Positions 1 through 15,099 of a stretch of 64,000 bases of DNA are shown here, in pieces. A model generated the notes under the pieces. It saw only the letters and a list, made by a program, of their open reading frames with translations. It made no database searches and was not told the DNA's origin. This DNA is from Populus alba (taxonomy: Eukaryota > Streptophyta > Magnoliopsida > Malpighiales > Salicaceae). Every line of letters begins with the position of its first letter. The stretch's first letter is position 1. Where the stretch lies: positions 4,282,967 through 4,346,966 of the forward strand of contig NC_133299.1 in assembly GCF_005239225.2 (NCBI RefSeq), given 5' to 3'. A program made the position numbers and the translations under genes.

Positions 1-3000
1 CTTCTTCCATTAAGGACAAACGCTGATGAGCTTGCCTTAGTTCTTTTGTCCAGCTGGTGGATCTAGCGGGTTTGCTGGACTGTCTGACCTTTCCATCGGA
101 TTGATTTTCAAGAATAGAAATAAGCCTTTGAAGGTCAGTAGCCGCCTGTCCATAGTCTCTAATCCTCTCATGCAAAGCAGCTCTTCTGGCAACTGCCTGC
201 ATCAGTTGCAATTGAGCAATTAATACTAGGTCAATCAGGCAACCATGTAAGCAGTTGTTAAAATTTGATGTCCATATGTCACATCCCTTTAAGTAAATTA
301 AGCAGAATTCTTCCCTCTTACAGAGCAAATTGGCAGGAACCATTTAGGCAAAATATGTCCATGTTCATCAAAGGATGCAATTCATAGTATGTATTTGTGT
401 TATATAACAATGTTAAAGGAAACATTTAATTCTTCCTTGTTGAGCTCCATATCAAATTATCAACTAACTGCTGGCAAGACATATTTTAGAGATAAACCTT
501 TGAGTAATTTCCATCAAGTGCCACAGCTAGGCTGCAATCAGAAATGGCGTCAACAATCTGCCCCAGTGCTTGGTGGGCAGCAGCACGGTTTCCAAAACAA
601 ATTGCTGCAAAAGGGCGGGATTCAATACTGTTTAATAAAGCACCAGTATAATGTTCTACTGCTTCAGTGTACTGCGCTGATCGAACTGCTTCATTTCCTG
701 CACTCTGTAATTGACAAGAATGCTAAATTAGTTCAGCTGGAAGAATTCCATGAAAAGACAAGAGTAAGACCATGGAATATGTAATCTACCATAAGACTGC
801 CAGAGGGAACCCAGAACCGAATCAAACACCAAACATAAATCACTTAATCTGTCTTCATAGACAATCATTAGCAATTGGAATGTGCATTCCAGCCCTAATT
901 TTCTATGGGTATTAATTATCATATAATGATAACACATATAGCAGATTTTACAAACACAAACTCAATAAATGAAATCAGTTAACCAAATCTACATTGTTAA
1001 AAGTCCTTTAGAATAGGCAATCCAATCAAACCAACCCCAAGCATTAACAATACCAAAAGCTACCTGATTATTATTTCCACAGGATTTTTTTTTCATCATC
1101 TGCGATTTTTAAATGTCTATACATTGTTAAAAAATGAGAATGGAGAAAACATTTATAACATTTGCGGTCATTTGCTTAAAATGGGCACAGATTAAGACGA
1201 CATGGTGATATGAATCATTAGATTATGTACAATATTATATGCATTATATGCACATAGTACATTAGGGTATATAGATTTTAGATTTTTATCAAAAGTTTCA
1301 CTAGTTGACAAGTTGACCACCATGTTGTCTCCATCAATAAACAAAAAGACATAAATACCATGCAGCACCCTTATTACCCAGTATTCTAACCCAACTAAAA
1401 CATTAAGGATGACATTCATGTTATAGAAACCATCACACATCATATATCATTTTGAAACCTAAGAAGGGAAGTGAACTTATGGCAATCAACAGCATACCTT
1501 AAGATGTAAAAGATTCCGTATGGTGACAGCTAATGTAACAGATGATTCCAATATCTTACTTGCATCTGCTTTCCTGCATAGTTCAAATTATTATCAGGGA
1601 CCTCAAAGTTATTTTGAGAAAGGAGTACCGATTAAAATTGGATCTGAATTGATGATATGATGTGTTTACTTGCAACTGATGGATCGCATTTGCTCTAATT
1701 TCTGAAGTAAATCAAGAGCCACCTCAAGCTTTCCCAAATAAAAGTAGGACTTTGAAATTAAGTGCCATCTCCACACCCTTGCGAATGAGCAATTTTCACT
1801 TTCAGAACAGCCAATATCTACAAACTGCCCATCCACTCCAACAAAATTCTTTTCAGCAGCACTAAGAGTCTGCTCACACATATGAATCACCTCTTTATAC
1901 TTCCGCAACTACAAAGTGCCACCAAAACAGCCTATGATTAGAAAAGATCTAGAGGCAAACAAATGAAATACTCTGATGGGCAGAAATTTATCAACTGACA
2001 TTCTTCAATATTCCAATTATTTAGTCACTTGAACAAGAGCAAAAAAAAAATGTTGAAAGAGCACAGACCATAAACAGAAACTTCGCTTTCATTTCCAGTA
2101 GTCTTTCTGAGTAGGGGCTAATGGATAAGGCCTTGGCAATCACATCTAGAGCATTAAGTGCTGCATCGTATGTTCTCTCTTCCAAAAGTTTTGCAGAATG
2201 GTTTATGCACTCTAACACTTTCTGGAAGAAAGGAAAACCACTCGATCAGTCATGGAAAAAAGCACACATGGATAGCAGGAAAGGAAGAGGAAGGAAGATC
2301 CAAATGACAAATAACTCCAACCAACCATGTCACAGTGACAGGATGATGTAACCATTAAGAAGCAATTTCTGATAGCCCATCCAAAATGTGAAATCAATGA
2401 AAAATGAAGTGCCTATTTTTGTGTCCCAACTACACATTTTGTAATCAAAACAAATTTCTTTCTAGATTTTACAGGCCCATTTAACAATGCATCACCTATA
2501 AAGATATGATTTATACTGCCTGTAGGATGTAGTAATGTTTGTTAAATTGTAATCTGCCAGAAAAGGAAACCTAGCTCTATCCTATTAAACCTTTAGAACT
2601 ACATTATTTTGCTTAATTAGGAGCTGCTGCTCGAAAAAGTAATGTGCTTAAGGAAAAAAGGTACAAGATATTCCTAAGTGGAAAAGTAACCTTTATCCTC
2701 TATATCTCTACTTTTATTTTTACTTTTTTCGCCACTACTATTTTAGAAGTAAGATCGATATAAAATAAATGAAAAGCATCATATATCTACTACCATAAGA
2801 TGGTCACATCAGCACCACTTAAGCTAATAAATGCATACCTGAGCTTTCTGTACGCCATCAGCAGCTTCTATTATGATTCTTCGATCCAAACACACACCAG
2901 CTCTAGATTCCAAGCACTTATTAAAATAGTGAAGTGCATCCTCAACTTCTCCCAGCTGAAGATGACAACTGGAAAGTGAAAAAAATCCCCACATGTTTAC

Positions 3001-6000
3001 AGCATGCAACACATCATTTTCAAACAGATGCGACATTCAGCAAGAAGCAAATGGGGATAATGCAGTAAGGTCAATCAGTGTACGTGGTCAAAAAGGACCA
3101 CTCATGGTGGACATACAGAATATGGGGATTCAAAACAAAAAGAAATTCACACATATTTAGAATATAGAGTACACCATTTAGCGTAGAGCATATAGGTATC
3201 AACATATAGATGTCACATACAATCTACATATGAAGCACAACCAAACAACTCCTATCCTTCAGATGAAGTCAGCATATAAGAAATGAAAATTCAAAGAGAG
3301 CCATTCTCAGGTGCGATGCAAAGGATATTGTTCATAGGTTCAGGACAACAATCTTCTACTGGAATACTTTTTATGATATACATACCTTGGGACCCCCCCC
3401 CCCCAAAAAAAAAAAAAGAAATATAAAAAGATAAAAAAGAAGCACAAAGCAAGATATGACATCTAAAACAAGTCACCATATCTTGTTTCACTCAACCAAT
3501 TTACCAAAAGAAAATATTTAGTTCAAAAAATTGTGTAAAAACGAACCATTTGAAACAGATAAGATGTAAATTTTGCTGCATGCACCCCATGCAAAGGACT
3601 TACTTAGCAGCTCTTATTTGAACTTTGAAAAAGTTGGGGTCTAGGTCAGCAGCCTTTATGCAATCTCTTAATGCCTCCCTCGTGTTTCCAAGAGACATCC
3701 GCGTTGCAGCACGGTTGCTATAGCAAATAACAAGAGGCTTAAGACAGCATCCTGAAATATCACTAGAAGGAATGGAATTTATCCCACATGTATAAAAATC
3801 CTCTGCCTTCGACATATCCCCATTTTGATAAGCATGATTTCCCCTGGAAAAAACCAAACCCTATCCAACTTAAGTATCAAATGCAGTCTCAAAAGTAATA
3901 TATCCTAATATTCAGCAGTAAACAATGTGGGAGCTATTTAGCCATTAATAGATTTTAAGTAGAAAGCACCTTGCTCGCCACATCTCACATTCTTCCTGAA
4001 CAGAGCCAGTGGATGAGATTGAACCTTGCTTCGCCAATTCATTTATTTCAGATTTATTCCCCACCTTTTTATGTCGAGTAGATAAATCTTCTCCTTGACC
4101 CTGCAGTGTCAAAAGCTATACATACAGAAGTGCTGGCATGGATGGAATTTGGAAAGAACAATAATTGACTTTACTTACATTTGGGTTTGGGACAAAAATA
4201 AATGGTTCGCATGGAGGTTTCCTCCTATATTTCTTTCTATACTGCCGTTTTGGTGTTGATGAGCAGGATGAAGCAGAAAAGGAAAATTTTCTCACATCTA
4301 CATCTTCCAAACCTGAAGCAAAGGAAAATTGCATTTGATGGCTGCTTTCTGTGTTTAAACCATGCGTAACTTCAGCGGAAGCTGCACCATCATTGCTGCC
4401 ACTCACCTGCTCAAAGTTGAAATCAGCGCAGGACATTTCAGCACCAAGAACGAACCCTTTAGATATAGAATCACCCATGAAACATCTTTCAGAATCACAA
4501 CCAGAACTCTCCTGATTCATCTTCTCTCTTGGCCTCCCACCATCTGTCTTAACATCTAATCCTTCAACCTCTCTGGGACCAGTTGTCGCTGTTGAATGCA
4601 ACATTGAGGGTGCACAGTTATTTTCTTGGGGGTTGGAATCATTTAATGTCACAGAAGTTTCTTCAGAAAATTTCCCAGCTGCTGCAGTTTCCTGATAAGG
4701 AGAAAAATCCATGGGTGAGTAGCATCCGGGAGAATTTAGATTTTCTTGGCCACACCTTTCATTTTGTACTTGAACTTGCTCTGGGTGTTGCTTACGTATA
4801 GAATCCTGCTTCAACTTTACCCTCGTTTCTAATCTTTTGCCCTTCTTTGATCGGTTATTTACAGTAAATTCTGGTTTCTTATTTGATTCTGGAAATACAC
4901 TTGTTTTTAAACAAAAAGCATCACATGGTGTTTTGAAGTCGGTAAAGGGCATCCCTAATCTACCAAGATCACTTGTAGAAATACTTTTGTTATTTTCCCT
5001 TTCAACTCCAGCCATAGTTGTTGCTTCAGAAACTTCACTATGTACTTGGGAATCAAAACCAGCCAATGAGAAGGAAGTTAGAGGAGCAGCTCCATTGAGT
5101 TTTGTATCATCATTCATTCGATCTTCAGATAATTGGCCTTCAAAAGAAGTCTTCACACATCCTGCCTGAAACCTAAATAATTCTGAACTCGAAGTTCTGA
5201 TAGAAGTACTACCGGTATTGCAACTTCTATTCTTGTCACTGGATTCAAATTTATCACCACCCGAACCCACAGCAGCATTCTGTTCAGGAGAACAAGTATC
5301 TGAACTTCCATTAGAAGAGGCAGAAGCCTTTTTACTGCTTCTGATAACAAATAAAGAATCATCATTTGCAGATGAATTCTCATTGTCGGCTCCATGAACA
5401 TTCTTGAACTCATTAATATTAAGTTTCTTAATCTCTTCTGGAAGATTAAATATTGGGTTAATGCTAGATGTACTAGCTGCTTTACTACTATTTGGAAATG
5501 ATGCAAACTTACCCTTACCATTGACACTAGAATCCAGATTACCATTTTGATCCTTTGAAATGCTGTAGTTTAAAAAAGTTCCGCCACTTGACTTGACCTC
5601 AACAGGGAAGTTCGTAACCACACATTCATTAAGATTGCAACTTTTCTTGCTGCTACTACCAAACACAAAAACGCCATTACTATTACCTTCCACTTCATGA
5701 AAATCGGCCTCATTCTTTAATTTAATCTTCCCTGTATCAGAAAAGACTGAATTTCCAGAACTTTCACCAGATTCTCGCTTTCCCTCGCTGGAATTTAACT
5801 TCTTATCAAACCAACTTGCACCAAAAACAAACCCTGAACCAGAAACCCCCACATTTGCACTAGAATCATTAGTATCAGCACTGAATACAAAACTAGAACC
5901 AGAAACCTCTACATTTGCAATGGAATCATCAGCATTAGCACGAAATACAAAACTAGAATCAGAAGCCCCCACATTTGTAATGAAAGCCTCACGAGCGGCA

Positions 6001-6743
6001 CCAAACACAAAACCAACATCATCAGAACCCAACTTCACCCCATTCCCACTAGAATCTCCCTTATTGGAATTCAAACTTGATCTTAATTCACTTTTGTCAT
6101 CACAAAACTCACCGTCACCCGCATTACTGACCTTTTCACTCTCTACTCCGCCTACATTCACAACACACTCATTCAATTCTCTAGTCTCCACATCAGATTT
6201 CACCCCAACACCGTTCCCAGTAGGATCAAACACAAAACCCATATTACCAAGCTCCGTAGGCTCCACTTTCAAACCCAAAGCTGGCTCCTTCTCTCTCCAC
6301 TGCCCCACATTTCCACCAAATCCTGTTTCTTTAGAATCTAATTCCACTCTAGAATTCAAACCCGGATCAAAATCCCCACTTTTTACACCCCCATTTGCGC
6401 CAAACACAAAACCCACATTGGACACACAACTATTCCCATCTACATTATCACCTACTGACTTAAACGGGTTAAAATCCGACCCGGAACCGGACTCACCCGG
6501 ACCCTCTCCTCTGTTCCTCCCATGTAACTGCTTCCTCACCTTCATCAGCCTCGGCCTCGCCCGTCCCGTCCCGGTATGCGACCCGTTTTTATTCATATCG
6601 ATTTCGCTGGTGTTACCATAAAACGTAGCATTTACAGTTTGGCGGTGGTTATTCTGAATTGGAGTGGGGTTAGGGTTTTGGAGAGAGTAAGGGTGTTTGG
6701 AGGTAACCGGTGACCTGATATCGACGGCCGCAGCCGGTGACAT
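1..6743 (-). CDS. TPR / DnaJ-like co-chaperone gene, 3' part beyond the window
   Basis: The gene reads leftwards and nine coding exons can be placed with GT-AG borders: 6743-4179, 4100-3970, 3843-3604, 2968-2839, 2221-2069, 1908-1670, 1573-1498, 704-498 and 196 to beyond base 1. All joins keep frame. I start at the ATG at 6743; an open frame extends three codons further but only from TTG. Exon 1 encodes 855 residues of low-complexity, probably disordered sequence rich in Ser, Asn and Gly, with repeated FVFGA-like motifs. Exons 2-9 encode tetratricopeptide repeats, for example a segment with YSNRAATRMSLGNTREALRDC and another with FGNRAAAHQALGQIVDAISDC. This layout (long disordered N terminus, TPRs, then a C-terminal J domain) matches the Arabidopsis TPR15/TPR16 type, which should act with Hsp70/Hsp90. 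The J domain would lie to the left and is not seen, so that part is inference. Confidence 0.85.
3393..3417. repeat. poly-C / poly-A homopolymer run in an intron
   Basis: A run of 12 C is followed directly by 13 A within the intron between the third and fourth coding exons of the TPR gene. Length is likely to vary between individuals or be a sequencing weak spot. Confidence 0.9.
5821..6010 (-). repeat. 60-bp in-frame minisatellite inside TPR gene exon 1
   Basis: Three units of exactly 60 bp (5821-5880, 5881-5940, 5941-6000) and the start of a fourth are similar along their whole length. They encode 20-residue repeats each carrying an FVFxA core followed by an Ala/Asp/Asn-rich spacer. Because the period is a multiple of three, gain or loss of units keeps the frame. 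Confidence 0.85.
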
Positions 6744-7578
6744 TTGAGGCAATACAGAAGAGGAGATTTAGGTTTTAGTGAAATTGAAGGTTTTGTTTGG
6801 ATTGTTGTGAGATGTTCGGTGTTAGGGTTTTGCTTCGTTTTGAGGGAAGCGACTAGCGAGGGAGAGGGGAGGGGAGAGTGAGGTTTAGACAGACAAATTG
6901 TACCGTTTGTTGTATACTCCTTGAATTTCAAAGTCTTGTGTTTACACTTATTTAGTGAATAAATAATTAAATAAATATAGGAAAAATAGAGGGCCACTAG
7001 AGTTAGGGTGTGCTTGCTATTTTGCAGTAGCTTCTGCAATCGTAAAAAAATAATAATATTGGGTTCTATATACAATTTTGTTGTAAATATTAATTTTATA
7101 AAAATTAAAATAATATTTTTATTAATAATAATCTGCCTTTCATTTATTTAATTTTTTTTAAATCTACTTTTTTTAAAATATAGTTCAAAAGAGAAAATCA
7201 TAAAAGGGTATTTTAATTTTTCAAATATTGATGGCTTTTTTTTCTTGTTTTTTAATTTAATTTAATATATGTTTTAGATTGTGTTTATAATTGTGTTTTA
7301 AAATATTTTTTATTAAAAAATATATTTTTTATTTTTTAAAATTATTTTTGATATTAATACATTAAAATATCTAAAAACATCAACAATTATTAATTTAAAA
7401 TACAAAAATTATCACCGCGTTGTAAATTAACCCATCCAAGCTTTGAGATCGGATCCACTCCTAGTCAGATTTTTCCGATCAATCCTATGGAAAAAAGGTG
7501 ATAATAGCATGGGCTGGGCGAACAAGTGTATGAGAATCCACGTCGAAAGCTAGCCAAGAAGCCTTCCAACCAACACAA
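6744..7578. promoter_or_regulatory. Shared upstream region of two divergent genes
   Basis: This 0.8-kb stretch separates the starts of the minus-strand TPR gene and the plus-strand gene at 7579, so it should hold both promoters. Bases 6840-6890 are purine-rich (GGGGAGGGGAGAG). Bases about 7070-7430 are very AT-rich and resemble the AT-rich MITE-like repeat found at several other places in the window (TATTTTTTATTTTTTAAAATT core followed by a GATATTAATACATTAAAAT-like motif). I could not assign a TATA box with confidence. Confidence 0.45.
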
Positions 7579-10500
7579 ATGACGACACAAACTAGCAAAA
7601 CGCCAAATGAATCCCGCACCGTCGCCACAAAGGTGGCAAAGCGAAAGCGAAAGCTGAACCGACTCCTACTTTCTTCTCTTCTCTTCTCTCAGGTAAACAC
7701 TAAACTCAACCAATCATCCTTTCTCCTATCAAAACCCTAAAACTTTCAAATATCATAATCACCACACTCCCTTCCTTTCCTTTTCCTTCATTAAAAATAT
7801 CTGAGAGCTGTAGTTTTTCTTGTGCTGATGTAGTAATTAAATGCTAATGGCTTCTCCTGGTATACTTATGATAAGCTGTTTTTTAATCATTACGTAATTA
7901 CTGTCTTGATTTATTAATTAATGCAAAAGTAAAAATTCAAGTGTTTTAAATTCTTAATAGTAAGCAAGTAGGGATTATAGTGAAATGAGAGAAAGTTAGT
8001 AGTGATTATATTGCTCGTAGATTTACTGCTAAAACCATTTTAGTGCAGTGCCAATGCAGCTGTACTTTGACTTTTTTGAGGAGGGAGGAAATCTCTGACT
8101 TGCTCTGCATCAATTTCTGTTACCATGTTATTGGCTTTCAAAAAATGTAGTCTTATTGATTTTGGGTGTTCTTTAGGAGCAAGGTGGCTGGTTGAATTGA
8201 GTGTTGTTAATGTACTTTAGAAACCATGATCTTCAAGCTTCAAGTGTTCCAGACGACTTGTTTTTAACGATGAATTATCTGAATACGTTTTATCTGTCAA
8301 TGCTAACTGCATCTTTCTGTCTAAGAACTGATGTTTTTCTTACTCATTGATTTCTTGATCCAGTCATTGTTAAATTTGTCTCTGTGCTCGATGTTTCGTG
8401 GTAAAAATCATTTAGAATCCACAATTTATAAACACGGAATCTTATAGCAGCTGCTGTTTCGATTAACATTTTTACAGAGGATCTTATATTCACGAGAACC
8501 ATTTGGGTTATGTTTTCATATTGCTCCATGGATCACATGTCGGCCAAGGTTTTACATGGTATGAACTTGTGTATCACTTCAAGTAAAAATTAACTTCTTC
8601 AATCAGGCGTCAGCTCTGCAGTTTTTTTGTGTAATTTATTTTTCATGCCTTGAGAGATCCTTCGCCAGTTTGGGCTTGGAGGCATTTCTTTGAGTATTTC
8701 ATGTTAGAAAATTGTTTTTATTTTATTTTATTTTGATCTGCATAAAAAGGGACAGGAAATTGAATTTCATACTCGTAACAACTAAACTTACCAGAGAATT
8801 GAATTTAGTGGACCACTTCGAGCTGGTACTATGCTCACCCTGCTGTTTGTATATGGCCCTTTGCCTCCTGAATCTTTTGGTAACTTGTGATAAAAGTGTT
8901 TATAATCATTTTTGACACTCGTCACCGTTATACTGAGTAAATGAATCCGAGGAGGTTGCTGTTGCAGAACCCAGACCTTTTGTATGAAATTCATTTGTAA
9001 CAGTAGCATGCTTCACAATGAGAGCAGAATTAGCTATCTTAAATGTTGCGGGGAAGTAAAAAATCAACGATGTGCCATTAGATGTTAAAGAACAATATTA
9101 TTACCACGAAATTAAGAGTAGAACATGCACGCATAGTGCTGGTTTTAAAGTATCTTTGAAGTGTTTTTACTCGCAATGATAGCTCACATTTCAGTCAAAA
9201 ATATCAAATTAGACCGTAGTAGATTTCTCTTATTTTGTCGATGTCCTTATGATGACTTCCATAAATATATTTTTGTCTAATATATGTAGCTATGCAACGT
9301 TAAAATGAGTTGATCATTCTTTCTGTTTTCCTCTTTCAGCAATCTGAGTCGTCTCTCATTCTCAGATAAGACTACCTTCTTCCACAAAAGCATGCCTTCA
9401 AATTTAATGCAGATAGATTTGAAAAGTTTGAAGGACCCTTCAAATTACAAGACAAGCTATATGTGTTGCTTACATGCGAACATGAATGCTTTGAGTTCAA
9501 TAATGTTGTCTTCAGCCTTCTTCATGGATCAAGCTCTGGAATGCTGGTTACTGGAATTGACTTGTCAAATCTAATTCTGGTAGTATAGATCCTGGAGGAG
9601 GTGTAACAAACAAACAAGTGCTGACATAAATTTTTTGGAGAGATTTCGTGACTTGGTTATCTTAGAGTCTTTGTTCTTATTTTCTTTCCTTTTCTTTCTT
9701 ACATAGGTAAGCTTAGAGGTAACATCCTATACATAGCTGACACAATCAATAAGGATCGTGTTACTTTTATTTATCAGTGTGTTATGATTTTCCAACTTTT
9801 CCCATATAATTATTTTATTGCCCACAATAAGAAAATGAAGTGCTCAGATTTGTCAAGGTTTTTGAACTCCTTTAGAATTTTTCGTTTTTATTATACGTCC
9901 AGAGCAACCATAGTCTTGAAATATGGCTGCTTGAGAGATTCTGTTTGTTACCTGAATAGACTTTGATATTGGAATCTCACCTTTACATATGGATGAAGTT
10001 TATTACGAGGCCCAACTTAAATTTATCTTTTAATTGTGATATATATATTTCAGTTTTCCGTCATTCCATTTCTTTTTTTTTTTGTTTTATGAAAATATAT
10101 TTACATGCAAACGCTGGCTTTCCTACGTCAGTTTGTTTTCTTTTTCCTGGATGCCTCAGATACTGATGAAAACAGAACAAGTAATGATGCAGCTGAAACC
10201 AACTTTTCCAGGAATGTTGTGAAAGATACTCCAAGACCTGGTCCAAGTTCTTCAGGAGACAACATGAAAGTTACCGTGGTTGATTGGAAAGCGCAGGAAC
10301 TTGTTTCTCCAAATGCTCCTATAGATGAGGACAGATCTGGGGAAGTAAAAATGGAGGCCTCCTTAACACCAGATGATGTTATACGAGCTGGTGGCTTTGG
10401 AGCTAGAGATGATATAAGTAGCTTTCTTCCTGTTGCAAGTGATTCAACAATCCTTGATGCTAGAAACTATGAAGAGCCACAGGGAGAAATACAAAGACCA

Positions 10501-10620
10501 GGTCTTGGCTGGACAGAAAGGAAGCAGTTGTTTTGCCAGTCCTTGAGACCTAGTTGCCACGGACAACTTTTTCTGGTGTTTCTGGCTTCTGATTTTTTGT
10601 GGCATGATCGTAACATGTAA
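7579..10620 (+). pseudogene. Gene of unknown function with a broken reading frame
   Basis: I do not recognise the family. Likely exons are 7579-7692 (ATG at 7579, 38 codons, basic, ends CAG|GTAAAC), 9340-9600 (acceptor TTTCAG) and 10160-10620 (acceptor GCCTCAG). Exon 2 continues the exon 1 frame but meets TAA at 9367-9369. Beyond it the same frame stays open with protein-like sequence (FEGPFKLQDKLYVLLTCEHE) until about 9570, where a one-base shift is needed to read NSGSIDPGG and join exon 3. Exon 3 reads TDENRTSNDAAETNF and then GGFGARDDISSFLPVASDST and RPGLGW. The low-complexity middle and the compact C-terminal motif suggest a once-real plant protein of about 230 residues. Alternatives are an annotation error on my part, a different exon choice, or a truncated protein translated from an internal start. 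Bases 7693-9339 are AT-rich intron with no other feature. Confidence 0.45.
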
Positions 10621-10971
10621 CTCCGTGGTTTGAATTTATTAATTATTTATTTCATGTTTCTGTTTGCATGATTTTGGTATTCATGGAATAAAGATAGATG
10701 CTTGCTCCTCGCTCAAAGAAATAAAAGAAATTTAAGTTCATGATATTTTTAAAAATCATTATGAGCTAATACTATAAGCCCTCTTTACAGAATTGCCTAC
10801 TTAAAATTTTCATTTTTATTAACAAATAAATGGCCTGCTGACTCTTACTCTCTATTATGCTGACGATTGCTATATATGGCAACCCAACTTTCCATCAGAC
10901 CTTATAATTTTAATTTACAGTTGTACGCATTATGGTCCATATTCTCCCGAGGAATCTTTTCCTGATATTCC
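10621..10971. other. Short interval between convergent genes
   Basis: This 350-bp stretch lies between the 3' ends of the plus-strand gene and the minus-strand CKX gene. It contains AATAAA-like hexamers on the plus strand near 10,688 and should hold both 3' untranslated regions. I see no further gene. Confidence 0.5.
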
Positions 10972-13255
<2,284 letters not shown>

Positions 13256-13863
13256 TTGTTCTGTCTGAGAAAGAGAAGGAAGGAGAGAAACTGTGCAAGT
13301 CGCTATTGCGAGGAATAGCAAAAGGAGAGGTGTAGAAGAGCTTATGGAGATGAAAGGTGGAGACGACAATTTAAAGGGAAGGTTTGGGCGGCACAGTCAA
13401 AATATTCAGTGGTGACTTCATATTAACTGTGTGAATGTGGAAATGAATGGCTTTGATTGATAAATAATTATTAGCGTGGATGAAAATGAATTTGTTTAGA
13501 TTGTTAGTTTATTCAAATTAGATAAGGAACTAGTCAAGTTTATCTTATAAGATATAACATGATTATTTATGTAATTATCTAGTTTGTTAGGATAAATTTT
13601 ATAGGAAATTCAAATAGATTTTTTCAAAAAAGATAATACAAGTTATCTAAAGATTATTGTTAAAGAATTGTTTTTATGAAGCGTTTTAGAGGTATGTTAA
13701 AAATGTAATAGACTAGGAAGCCTGGAAATAATATTTATCAAATGTTTTTATTCTTATTATATGGATGTCTACATAAAGAACAAATAGAATAGCCCTTGCA
13801 GTGGAGCAAAAGTGCTTAACCAGCTAAGGAATTGCACAGAATTTCATAGCATATACTTTTGAC
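13256..13863. promoter_or_regulatory. Upstream region of the CKX gene
   Basis: This stretch holds the 5' leader and promoter of the minus-strand CKX gene. The first 120 bases are purine-rich on the plus strand (pyrimidine-rich leader on the coding strand). Beyond about 13,430 it is AT-rich with no recognisable gene. I see no convincing TATA box. Confidence 0.4.
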
Positions 13864-14709
13864 TAGGAGTGTTCACGGTCTGATTTTAACTAAAAAATAC
13901 AACCGAACCGGAAAATAATATTATTTATATTAACAACCTAGACTGAACCGGTTTTGTTCGGTTCGGGTCGGTTTTTTAGCAAAAAAAACCAGAAAAACCG
14001 GATTGTTCTATGGTAACAATGATAACCAATGTTTACTTGCTTCCCTTTCCCCTTTCATATGATGTTAAGAAATATTTGCATATTAATAATCAAACTATAC
14101 AATCTACAAGGAGGGCAACTGTTCTATAATAATAGCTCATAAGATATAAGTGATTGGAAAAAATTAAACAGTTCCTTGCCTGGAATCATGTGATACTTTC
14201 TTAGTCGTGACTTGCATATTGAAAGAATTGTTATTCTATTGTGTCAAAATTGTATAGCTTGGATAACTATTGTTCACTTGCTTTTGGGGAAAGAGGAAGG
14301 AGAAGGGGAAAGGGGTGGGGTGGTTGAAAATTGAGAAAGGTAAAAGGGAAGGGGAATGCTGGGAAGGGTGAAGGGGAAGAACAGGAGGAGGGTGGGGTGG
14401 CTGAGAAGGGGAAAGGGAAAGGGAAAGGGAAAGCAAAGCAAAGGGAAGGTTGCAAAGAGAGAGAGGGGGTGGCAGTTGAAACTGAAAAGGAGGAAAGTGA
14501 ATTAGGGTTAGGAATGGTTATTTTTATACCTTTTTTTAAACCAGTTCGGTTTGGGTCGATTCAATCGGTTTAAGCTGTTTTAAACCTGAACCGAACCGGA
14601 CTGGGTGGTTTTTTTTATTTTTTAATTGGTTTATTCGGGTTTTTTATCGGTTAATGTTTTCTCGATTTTTTTGGTTTAATCAGTTGATCGGTTTTTTTGA
14701 ACACCCCTA
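13864..14709. mobile_element. Non-autonomous hAT-type DNA transposon, 846 bp
   Basis: The ends are inverted repeats: TAGGAGTGTTCA on the left and TGAACACCCCTA on the right. They are flanked by an 8-bp target duplication with one mismatch (CTTTTGAC at 13856-13863, ATTTTGAC at 14710-14717). An 8-bp duplication with TAGGG-like ends is the hAT signature. Both subterminal regions are packed with AACCGAACCGG / CCGGTTCGG motifs, probably transposase-binding sites. The interior (about 14,280-14,500) is a strongly purine-rich tract. No transposase is encoded. Confidence 0.8.
14408..14429 (+). other. G-quadruplex motif
   Basis: Four G-runs of at least three bases are separated by AAA spacers (G4-A3-G3-A3-G3-A3-G3), a canonical G-quadruplex pattern. 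It sits inside the purine tract of the hAT element. Confidence 0.75.
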
Positions 14710-14770
14710 ATTTTGACACACGAGTAGAGTGTGACGAAAATTCTCAAGGAGAATTGTTCGTTAAAGAGGT

Positions 14771-15079
14771 AGAGAGCTTGCAAACTTCTAGGGGAATTCT
14801 TGTGTTAACTATTAGCAATTGGATGTTCTAGTTAGGATGATAACAATTTGAAGATTCTAGCATGCTGCTACGATAGATGACAAAAACGAGTATTTGTCTT
14901 GACAAGTAAAGTTGTATAGATACAAAGGATTTGTAGTTGAAAATACTCATCTTATAATCTTCTAAACTAGTGAAAGTTCTCTATCTGGGGTTTGGTTGCC
15001 CCATAAGGGTTTTTTTTTTTTTTTTTTTATGTAAAAAAGTTCTTCTAAAGGTTTTCCTTTGTAAGCAAATAACTTGTTC
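14771..15079 (+). repeat. 5' LTR relic of the copia element
   Basis: It aligns with 20,799-21,103 over about 300 bp with many substitutions. A run of about 22 T at 15,008-15,029 interrupts it. The hAT element ends only 62 bp to its left, so the true left border may have been disturbed by that insertion. Confidence 0.65.
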
Positions 15080-15099
15080 TTCAAAGATCTTTAAAAGAA

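Noticed and set aside
5920..6621. Long plus-strand open frame of 233 codons
   Set aside because: It is the complement of the low-complexity first exon of the TPR gene and resembles no protein.
6744..6752. TPR frame extended upstream to 6752
   Set aside because: The extension begins with TTG, not ATG. The first ATG is at 6743.
13256..13369. CKX frame extended upstream to 13369
   Set aside because: It would begin with TTG. The ATG at 13255 gives the hydrophobic N terminus expected of the family.
14331..14573. Open frames in the purine-rich tract (Lys/Gly/Glu-rich and, on the other strand, Pro/Phe/Ser-rich)
   Set aside because: They simply translate the G3A3-type repeat inside the hAT element.
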